Assembly (NCBI RefSeq): GCF_004119445.1
Contig: NZ_QICI01000031.1
Location: 1 to 38,217 of the forward strand
DNA: 38,217 bases
Reading direction: 5' to 3'
From: Chryseobacterium sp. CH21
GTDB lineage: Bacteria > Bacteroidota > Bacteroidia > Flavobacteriales > Weeksellaceae
How positions within the stretch are numbered: position 1 is the stretch's first letter; every line of letters begins with the position of its first letter. Position numbers and translations under genes: made by a program. Below are positions 32,165 to 38,217 of the stretch, piece by piece. The notes below the pieces were generated by a model. That model was not told where the DNA came from and made no database searches. It saw only the letters and a program-made list of their open reading frames with translations.

Positions 32165-33010
32165 ATGGACGATTTAGAACTGAACAAGATTCAACAACAC
32201 TGGGACACATTAATTTCATCAGCAATTTCATGGGCACCGAAAATTTTTACAGCAATTATTTCTGCAGTATTAATTTACCTGATCGGATCATGGATGATAA
32301 GAATGATCAAAAAGCTGGTTGAAAAAGCGTTCAAAAAACGTAATATGGAAGCTTCTCTGCAGCATTTTCTCCTAAACATTATCAATTGGGGGCTTAATAT
32401 TCTCTTGTTTATCGTTGTGGTAACGCAGCTTGGAGTACAAACATCTGCATTTGTTGCAATGATTGGTGCTGCAGGTTTAGCGGTAGGTTTAGCTTTACAG
32501 GGTTCCTTAACTAATTTTGCAGGTGGGATATTAATTTTATTACTGAAACCTTTCAAAATTGGTGATTTTATTTCTACCAATTCCGGAGTTTCAGGAACAG
32601 TAGATACCATAGATATTTTTCATACGAAACTGATAACACCACAAAACCAATTAATAGTTATACCAAACGGAGTGGTGTCGAATAATAGTATTACCAATTT
32701 TACTCAATTGGGAACGAGGAGAACATCATTGGATATTGGAGTTGCTTATGATGCAGATCTTAGGAAAACAAAAGATATTTTGATGAGTGTCATTAATAGC
32801 AATCAGTATGCTCTGGACACACCGGCACCACAGGTCGTGGTTACGGAGCTTGGTGAAAGTGCTGTCAATCTATCGATAAGAGTGAGTACTGCAACTGAAA
32901 ATTTCTGGACGATGAATGAAGAACTAATCATAGGTTGTAAAGAAGCTCTCGATAAAGCAGGAATCGGAATTCCTTTTCCGCAACGAGATATTCATGTTTA
33001 TAATCAATAG
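32165..33010 (+). CDS. mscS: Small-conductance mechanosensitive channel (MscS family)
   Basis: MscS channels open when the membrane is stretched and release solutes after osmotic downshock. The 281-residue protein has three membrane segments, with the pore helix around 98-127 (GAAGLAVGLALQGSLTNFAG, rich in the glycine/alanine pattern of MscS TM3). The beta domain follows, with KPFKIGDFI and VIPNGVVSNNSITNFTQL, both family signatures. Length is that of E. coli MscS (286). It is flanked by a shared hairpin terminator with the opposing hypothetical gene. Confidence 0.93.
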   Translation: MDDLELNKIQQHWDTLISSAISWAPKIFTAIISAVLIYLIGSWMIRMIKKLVEKAFKKRNMEASLQHFLLNIINWGLNILLFIVVVTQLGVQTSAFVAMIGAAGLAVGLALQGSLTNFAGGILILLLKPFKIGDFISTNSGVSGTVDTIDIFHTKLITPQNQLIVIPNGVVSNNSITNFTQLGTRRTSLDIGVAYDADLRKTKDILMSVINSNQYALDTPAPQVVVTELGESAVNLSIRVSTATENFWTMNEELIIGCKEALDKAGIGIPFPQRDIHVYNQ

Positions 33011-33027
33011 TTATATTTAATTTTTTA

Positions 33028-33064
33028 AGAAACTCCTGCATTGTTTTAATGTGGGAGTTTTTAT
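33028..33064. terminator. Bidirectional terminator
   Basis: Bases 33030-33040 pair with 33050-33060 (with two G:T pairs), with A and T runs outside. It serves the MscS gene and the opposing gene that ends at 33061. Confidence 0.75.
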
Positions 33065-33606
33065 TTTCCTTTTGTAGAATATCGCTGAAGAAAGTCTATG
33101 AGAATTTTATATTCATTCTCCTTAAACTCAGCTTCCGTAAAAACGAAATTAATCTTGTTATTAACCATATTTAAAATAAGGTATTGGTCAACCATTTTGT
33201 AATGCGTTTTATCCCAGATACAGTTGATTGTATTGAATGGATTTTTAACAGTAATACAATCCTTATGAAGAGTTATGAAGCTGCTTTCGTGATGTTTGCT
33301 TCTAAGATTTTCAATTTGTTCATCTATTAAATTGAAGGTTTTATTTTTGGTACTGAAATATTGATATAAAAGAAAGAAAATATATCCTATAAATAAGAAA
33401 CTTCCATATTTAAAAATAACAGAAACAGGACCAAGATTCAAAAATTTTAAAGGAAAGAAACCTAATGCTAGAAATATAACAGCATATATAACCGCTTTTT
33501 TTAATTCAACAAAATGCTTTTTCCAAGTATATTGAAAGAAAAATTTCTGATTTTCTCTTTCTATATTTTCATTGAAATATAATTGTAATTTGATGAATTC
33601 ATCCAT
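33061..33606 (-). CDS. Hypothetical two-segment membrane protein, YcxB-like
   Basis: This 181-residue protein (start chosen at 33606, MDEFIKLQLYF; a start at 33627 is possible) has two close membrane segments at about residues 36-52 and 60-84. A soluble C-terminal domain has HKDCITVKNPFNTINCIWDK and FTEAEFKENEYKILIDFLQ. This strand pattern resembles the YcxB-like domain (a PH-like fold) found in small membrane proteins of unknown role. The family is a guess from pattern. It stands alone, convergent with MscS. Confidence 0.6.
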   Translation of the reverse strand: MDEFIKLQLYFNENIERENQKFFFQYTWKKHFVELKKAVIYAVIFLALGFFPLKFLNLGPVSVIFKYGSFLFIGYIFFLLYQYFSTKNKTFNLIDEQIENLRSKHHESSFITLHKDCITVKNPFNTINCIWDKTHYKMVDQYLILNMVNNKINFVFTEAEFKENEYKILIDFLQRYSTKGK

Positions 33607-33765
33607 GAGTAAAAGTTTTGGTTGCAAAAATATTGAAATTATTCAGTGTTTAAAGTAGTTTTAACCATGTGTTTTTTATTTTTTGAGCTTTTTGCCAAAT
33701 GGCAATTGTTTTTATCAGCTAGTTTTATACCTTTATCTTACCGTAATCTGTGGATACAACAAAAC

Positions 33766-34335
33766 ATGGAAGAACTTTTTCATTATATCAAAAAATTCGG
33801 CACACTGAATCCTCAGGATGAACTTCTGATTGCTGAAGGCATCCAGGAAATCACTGTAAAAAAAGGAAATCCTTTTGTGGAAGCAGGAAAAGTGAGCCAG
33901 AGAATTGCTTTTGTAAAAGAAGGTGTTTTCCGGTCTTTGTACTATAATAAACAAGGGGATGATTTTACCCGCTATTTCATCTATGAAGGTCGATTTATAG
34001 GAGATTTTCAGGGCTTTACTGATCAACTGCCTGCTCATGAAGATATTGAAGCTATTACGGATGCGGTATTACTGGTGATAGATCTTAAATATTTTAAAAT
34101 TCTGGAAGAGAAAATTTCAGTCTGGCCGGTTCTATTTGCCAGAATTCATGCCTTTGTGGTTGAGAATAAGCTGAAGGTTGCCAGTATTATGCTGAATCAG
34201 GATGCGAAATCACGTTATATTCACTTTTTAAACCATTATCCGGGCCTTGCCAACAGAGTTCCTCAGTCTATGCTGGCTTCCTATCTCGGGGTTACCCCTT
34301 CTTCTTTGAGCCGGATCAGGAGGAATATTATCTAG
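33766..34335 (+). CDS. Crp/Fnr-family transcription regulator
   Basis: The 189-residue protein has an N-terminal cyclic-nucleotide-binding-type beta barrel (about residues 15-120, with VKKGNPFVEAGKVSQRIAFV and GDDFTRYFIYEGRFIGDF). The C-terminal helix-turn-helix VPQSMLASYLGVTPSSLSRI is typical of Bacteroidota Crp-like proteins. No cysteine cluster for an iron-sulfur centre is present, so it is not an Fnr-type oxygen sensor. A frame extends upstream to 33646, but the start at 33766 (MEELFHYIKKFG) fits the family. The ligand and targets are unknown; the next gene, purA, lies 193 bases downstream. Confidence 0.88.
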   Translation: MEELFHYIKKFGTLNPQDELLIAEGIQEITVKKGNPFVEAGKVSQRIAFVKEGVFRSLYYNKQGDDFTRYFIYEGRFIGDFQGFTDQLPAHEDIEAITDAVLLVIDLKYFKILEEKISVWPVLFARIHAFVVENKLKVASIMLNQDAKSRYIHFLNHYPGLANRVPQSMLASYLGVTPSSLSRIRRNII

Positions 34336-34528
34336 AATTATTAATGATAGATGATAATTGATAGGTGATATCACTTTAAGTGGGAAAGTAATAAAGTTAG
34401 CGGACTTTACTAGCTTCTAATATCTAATATCTAATATCTGTTTTCTGAATAAATATCTTTTTGTCAAATGACAATGGGCTTTCTTTCTGACTGTCATAGC
34501 TTTGCTTCATAAAATTTAAAGTACGAAT
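34336..34528. repeat. Short tandem repeats in the crp-purA gap
   Basis: The 7-base unit TAATATC occurs three times in a row at about 34417-34437. The preceding ATGATAGATGATAATTGATAGG is also weakly repetitive. Such short repeats can change copy number by slippage and could alter the purA leader. No terminator is clear in this gap. Confidence 0.5.
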
Positions 34529-35797
34529 ATGGATATTGTATTAGGATTACAATGGGGTGATGAAGGAAAAGGGAAATTCATTGATCTGATCAGTGAAAAT
34601 TATGACATTACAGCACGTTTTAATGGAGGATCGAATGCTGGACACAGCATAGAAAGGAACGGGCGCAGAATTACGCTTAAAATGATTCCTTCGGGGATCT
34701 TTATGAAAGGAGTGCAGAATGTGATTGGTACAGGAACCGTTCTGGATCCTGTAAGCTTTAAAAACGAAATTTTGAATCTTCAGACATTTGATGAAACGGT
34801 TCAGCCAGAAAACAATATTGTTATTTCGCTGAAAGCTCACTTTGTACTGCCTACTCATAAGCTTTTGGATATTTTTATGGAAGAAAGTCCTGAGTATACC
34901 ACGATCGGAACCACCAAAAACGGAATTGCACAGGCTTACTCCAATAAAATTTTAAGACAGAATGTAAGAGTAGGAGATATGTTTGCTCCAGACTTCAAAA
35001 GCAAAGTACAACATATTTTAGCAAGAGATTACAAAATGCTTGCGGAAGGAAATATGGAATTACCTTCTTTAGAAGAAATCAGTAATGAGTTTTTTGAAGC
35101 GGTTGATTTTCTGAAAAGATTTAAATGTACAGAGACAGAAATTTATCTGAATAGCGCTTTAACAGAAGGAAATACAATATTGGCAGAAGGGTCTCAGGCT
35201 GCCATGCTGGATATTGATCACGGAACTTATCCTTATGTAACTTCTTCATCAACCACAGCTTCTGGAGCAAGCAGCGGATTAGGTGTTTCACCGAAAAAAA
35301 TCGGTGAGGTATTTGGAATTGCAAAAGCTTATTGTACAAGAGTAGGAAACGGAGTTTTCCCAACAGAACTCTTTGATGAACTAGGTGAGGAGATCAGAAT
35401 AAAGGGGAATGAGTTTGGTTCCAATACCGGACGTCCAAGAAGAACAGGCTGGCTGGATTTACCTGCTTTAAAATATGCTGTAATGATCAACGGAGTTACT
35501 CAGCTGGTTTTAACGAAAGCTGATGTTTTAAGCGGATTGAAATCTGTAGCAGTCTGTACTCATTATGAACTGGAAAATGGAAAGAGGGTAGCGGTCTCAG
35601 GATTACTTCCGGAAAACGGAAAGCCAATCCTGAAATGGATGAATGGTTGGAATGCTGATTTTTCTACCATGAAAAGCCCTTCAGAGCTTCCAAAAGAAGT
35701 GAATGAATTTCTGTCATTTCTTGAAGCCGAATTAGGAATTCCTGTGGCCTATCTTTCAACCGGGCCAGGAAGAGAGCAGATGCTGAAAATGATTTAA
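34529..35797 (+). CDS. purA: Adenylosuccinate synthetase (divergent form)
   Basis: PurA joins IMP and aspartate with GTP in AMP synthesis. The 422-residue enzyme has the GTP loop QWGDEGKGK with catalytic aspartate 11, and the NAGH motif with histidine 39. QAAMLDIDHGTYPYVTSS, RVGNGVFPTELFD and SNTGRPRRTGWLD are all PurA signatures. It departs from the usual form in places: the common GTTxxGIGPxY segment reads GTTKNGIAQAY, and NAGHT reads NAGHS. All key residues remain, so it is likely active, but it may be a second, diverged copy. It ends at a bidirectional terminator. Confidence 0.88.
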   Translation: MDIVLGLQWGDEGKGKFIDLISENYDITARFNGGSNAGHSIERNGRRITLKMIPSGIFMKGVQNVIGTGTVLDPVSFKNEILNLQTFDETVQPENNIVISLKAHFVLPTHKLLDIFMEESPEYTTIGTTKNGIAQAYSNKILRQNVRVGDMFAPDFKSKVQHILARDYKMLAEGNMELPSLEEISNEFFEAVDFLKRFKCTETEIYLNSALTEGNTILAEGSQAAMLDIDHGTYPYVTSSSTTASGASSGLGVSPKKIGEVFGIAKAYCTRVGNGVFPTELFDELGEEIRIKGNEFGSNTGRPRRTGWLDLPALKYAVMINGVTQLVLTKADVLSGLKSVAVCTHYELENGKRVAVSGLLPENGKPILKWMNGWNADFSTMKSPSELPKEVNEFLSFLEAELGIPVAYLSTGPGREQMLKMI

Positions 35798-35827
35798 TAA
35801 TTATATAACGGGAATTATATAAAAAAT

Positions 35828-35864
35828 AAAAGAGGTTAGGAGATAGATTTCCTAACCTCTTTAT
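35828..35864. terminator. Bidirectional terminator
   Basis: A 13-bp stem (35829-35841 with 35850-35862) with an eight-base loop lies between convergent purA and the astacin gene, with A and T runs on the two sides. Confidence 0.85.
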
Positions 35865-35878
35865 TTGTATGAAAAAGT

Positions 35879-37210
35879 TTAGTTAACTTTTGTAAGTATA
35901 AAGCGTTGCTTTGTAGAAGGCTGAACCGTTTGGTTCGTGGTGCCAATTACAATAGGAGTAAGATTGGTTGTTGTACCATTTTTCACTTCTAATCTTAATG
36001 CTGGTGCATTCTTAGGAGCAAATCCAAATCCATTATTTCCTAAATTGAATAATAACCATTTTTGAGCATCTGTATTAGAATTCGTCCTTAATTCAACAGC
36101 TGTTCCATTGGTTGTTCCGTTACTTTTTACAGTTAACACCTTTGTAGGATCTAATATGGATTTAATAGTATAATAGCCATGATCTGATTTGGTAAATGTA
36201 AATCTCTGGTTATTCCCTGTAGAAGCGGAATACAGAATGATGCTGGTGCCATCTGTTGTGGAACTTCCGGAAACATCTAAATTTTTATCACTTGCTAAAG
36301 CTGTTCTCATAGTGTAAGTTCCGTTGATTGCAGAAGAGGAATTAACCGGTCCGTATAAATGATTGATACCAGCATAATCACCGGCAGACAATCCTGTTCG
36401 TTGCTTGGTAAAAGTAGATCCGTCCAGCTTAGTCATTACCGGTTGACTTGCGTTGATAGCAAAGTCTGTAGATTGATACATCATCACTGATCCAAAATCA
36501 AATGCACCGTGTCCTGCGTAATCATTGTAAAGATTGAAGTTATGACGGCTTCCTTCCACGGCTTTGTTAACATCTACAATAATATACTGATCTCTATCCG
36601 GGCGGCATTGCTCATGCATGATTCCCATAGAGTGCATGATTTCGTGAGCAATAATTGCAGGATACGTGGTGTTATAAATTTTAATACCATTAACTCTGTT
36701 TTTTTGCCATCCAAGTGGAGAACTGTTACTCGTTGTATAAGTAAAGGTGATGTATTCTGTTTGGTTGGTTCGTTCAACAAACTGCATACTGGTTTGAGAA
36801 GAAATCATATCAAACGCTTTGTTGATATTGGTAAGAAATGTATTGTAACTCTGAGTACTCAGGCTTCCCTGACTGGGTAATGTATAATAAACTGTTGCAT
36901 TCGGCCATGTCTTAATAAAAGAGCTTACAATGGTGCTTTTCCCGGCTGCAGATGTTTCAGGATTGGTCTGCTTTTGTAATATATTGAACTGCTCCGGGCT
37001 AATGGTAATATCTTCTGCATAAAAATATTCTCCATTGATTTCATTGACATAGGTGTATTTTCCGTCAATTAATAATTTGTGAATTTTTGCATTGGCTAAG
37101 TTCTCTGTTGCTGGTTCCATTGAATCGGTCTGTGTATTTTCAAGATCCGATCTGCATGAGTTCAGTGCCAGAACAAGGCATCCTGATAATAGTAATAGTT
37201 TACTTTTCAT
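35879..37210 (-). CDS. Astacin-type (M12A) metalloprotease lipoprotein with ricin-type lectin domain
   Basis: The 443-residue protein has a lipoprotein signal ending in LALNSC (Cys19). The astacin domain covers about residues 95-290. It has the zinc motif HEIMHSMGIMHE at 189-200 (HExxHxxGxxHE) followed by RPDRD, and the Met-turn SVMMY at 241-245 with the zinc-ligand tyrosine. From about 296 to 443 comes a ricin B-type beta-trefoil lectin domain with three QxW-like units (NNQRFTF, DAQKWLL, TKQRFIL). This resembles flavastacin of Chryseobacterium-type bacteria, here with an added lectin. It likely cleaves extracellular proteins while bound to glycans, and is attached to the outer membrane. Confidence 0.9.
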   Translation of the reverse strand: MKSKLLLLSGCLVLALNSCRSDLENTQTDSMEPATENLANAKIHKLLIDGKYTYVNEINGEYFYAEDITISPEQFNILQKQTNPETSAAGKSTIVSSFIKTWPNATVYYTLPSQGSLSTQSYNTFLTNINKAFDMISSQTSMQFVERTNQTEYITFTYTTSNSSPLGWQKNRVNGIKIYNTTYPAIIAHEIMHSMGIMHEQCRPDRDQYIIVDVNKAVEGSRHNFNLYNDYAGHGAFDFGSVMMYQSTDFAINASQPVMTKLDGSTFTKQRTGLSAGDYAGINHLYGPVNSSSAINGTYTMRTALASDKNLDVSGSSTTDGTSIILYSASTGNNQRFTFTKSDHGYYTIKSILDPTKVLTVKSNGTTNGTAVELRTNSNTDAQKWLLFNLGNNGFGFAPKNAPALRLEVKNGTTTNLTPIVIGTTNQTVQPSTKQRFILTKVN

Positions 37211-37707
37211 ATTATTTAATTTTGGTTTGGTGATCAGGTTGTAAATATGAACAGCTATTGTATTACCCTACGCAAAAGATTACAAAATAAGTTAATTCTT
37301 AATTTTGATTAAGTCATCATTATAACCTAGCTGTATGTTGTAAATATATTGATAATAAATTATATTTGAATATAACATAATATATTGATTGTTTTATTGT
37401 TTGTTTAATCAAAGCATGTATTAATTTCGTTAATTAATCCAAAGTATTTTATTTTATACTATTAAATTTTAAATTTGATTATTTCACAAATATTTGATAT
37501 AATGATTATGATTGCATATTGTGCTGTATTAGAGTCTATTTCATTGACAAAATAAATAAAATACACTGGACATTATAATAACATGAACCTAAAATAATGC
37601 TATTTATGAATGTTATTTTCCAAACAATGTTGTTAGTATAAAGTATTGGTATTTTAAAGGTTACTGAAATTTGAATATAAAAAAAGCGGGGCAAATACCT
37701 AGTCATG

Positions 37708-37735
37708 GTCGGAAGATTTTTTCTTCCGACTTTTT
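37708..37735 (+). terminator. Terminator-like hairpin ahead of the transposase
   Basis: The stem GTCGGAAG/CTTCCGAC with a loop of T residues is followed by TTTTT. It could shield the transposase from outside transcription. Confidence 0.75.
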
Positions 37736-37798
37736 GTTTTTAGATATTCAATATTATTATTATTATTATTTTAATTAATTGATTATCAGTCATTTAAT

Positions 37799-37829
37799 TT
37801 GTTTTATTATTTCGTTTTTTGTATCTTTA
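37799..37829 (+). promoter_or_regulatory. Promoter candidate of the transposase
   Basis: TTG (37799-37801), a spacer of 20 bases, and TATCTTTA (37822-37829) lie between the arms of the 12-base inverted repeat, about 20 bases before the ATG at 37850. Confidence 0.45.
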
Positions 37830-37849
37830 TTGTTGATAATCAATTGTTT

Positions 37850-38217
37850 ATGTCGGTTTTTAAAGATCGCAAAATATCACTTAAAGATGTTTTAGAATTT
37901 ATTCCCGAAGCACTTTTAAGCCACTTTTCCGCAAGTACAAAAGTGGATTATTATAGTAAAGTTCTGCATGGAAGAAAAATATTCTACCTGCTTTTGTATT
38001 GCATATTTGATAATGAAAAATTAAGCCAAAGAACGTTGGAAGATACTTTTAATAGCAGTGGATTCAAAGCCTTATTTGGTTTAGGGGAAGAGGAAAAGAT
38101 TCGAAGGAGTTCAATTTCTGAGAGGCTCTCAAAAATTGATTCCAATTATTTCCTGGAAATCTACGAACAGATGTACGGAAGATTTTCGGAACTTTATTCC
38201 AAAACAGAAATCGAAAA
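37850..38217 (+). mobile_element. IS4-type transposase, N-terminal part (cut by the window end)
   Basis: The reading frame from ATG 37850 runs open for 122 codons to the window end. It reads VDYYSKVLHGRKIFYLLLYC, LSQRTLEDTFNSSGFKALFG and IRRSSISERLSKIDSNYF. This is the N-terminal DNA-binding region of IS4-family transposases, with the characteristic 'KxxRSSISERLxxI' segment. The catalytic DDE residues lie beyond the window. It is the only mobile element recognised here, and its right end cannot be seen. Confidence 0.78.

Larger units (their letters stand above)
37211..37849. other. AT-rich intergenic region and probable left end of an insertion sequence
   Basis: No gene is supported in these 639 bases. 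Bases 37211-37680 are very AT-rich. A terminator-type hairpin lies at 37708-37735. An ATT microsatellite (about seven units) is at 37751-37771. A 12-base inverted repeat AATTGATTATCA/TGATAATCAATT (37777-37788 and 37834-37845) encloses the transposase promoter. The end of the insertion sequence probably falls between about 37680 and 37780, but its terminal repeat cannot be fixed from one end. Confidence 0.55.

Noticed and set aside
37751..37771. ATT microsatellite as a CRISPR or origin feature
   Set aside because: A simple trinucleotide run with no spacers and no binding boxes; such runs are common in AT-rich DNA.

Overview
The window looks like chromosomal DNA of a low-GC flavobacterium (Bacteroidota), most likely Chryseobacterium or a close relative. 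Three things point that way. The promoters carry the Bacteroidota -7 box TAnnTTTG, in one case with TTG exactly 19 bases upstream. Several proteins have Bacteroidota-type forms: a long NusB, a DUF3276/PUR-type protein, a TonB beginning with an ENRNKEYGAYDLR-type stretch, a LeuS with a large insertion, and BshB1. There is also an astacin-type protease resembling flavastacin. Most of the window is core genome; no prophage, CRISPR array or conjugative module is visible.

Layout. 1-3508 (minus): the start of a DsbD-like gene, a decayed second copy of the tilS 3' end, two thioredoxin-fold genes, an ECF sigma factor and intact tilS. 3596-4429: an OmpA-type lipoprotein. 4481-6669 (minus): a three-gene membrane cassette with an HTTM protein. 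6670-7743: a loose intergenic stretch that hides a 51-residue six-cysteine peptide gene at 7471-7626. 7744-11266 (plus): O-methyltransferase, NlpC/P60 hydrolase, DUF1648 protein, cupin and Kdo transferase. 11258-13642 (minus): a hypothetical gene, a GT2 glycosyltransferase and a membrane acyltransferase. 13842-17300: a lipocalin-like lipoprotein and leuS. 17539-24200: an ExbB-ExbD-ExbD-TonB energy-transduction operon with a small membrane protein, a PstS-like lipoprotein, a TPR protein and bshB1. 24236-24310: tRNA-His. 24567-26894: a secreted protein with FG-GAP-like repeats. 27005-29101 (minus): DUF3276 protein and ABC exporter. 29193-30979: nusB, a DUF1573 lipoprotein and yajC. 31120-35797: SDR, MscS channel, a YcxB-like protein, a Crp/Fnr regulator and a divergent purA. 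35879-37210 (minus): astacin protease with a lectin domain. 37850-end: a truncated IS4-type transposase.

Points needing attention. (1) The 51-residue peptide combines a bacteriocin/natural-product style leader with a core whose cysteine spacing, C-X5-C-X6-CC-X4-C-X6-C, is the classic inhibitor-cystine-knot pattern. (2) The HTTM cassette resembles the arrangement of Sdp-type peptide systems. (3) Three genes (cupin, kdtA, exbB) each lack exactly one base in an A or T run. Because kdtA and exbB are normally important, these may be sequence errors rather than real mutations. (4) The tilS relic suggests that the sigma-thioredoxin block arrived by recombination at the tilS 3' end. (5) Three genes have a perfect -7 box only 4-5 bases before the start codon, which suggests leaderless mRNAs.
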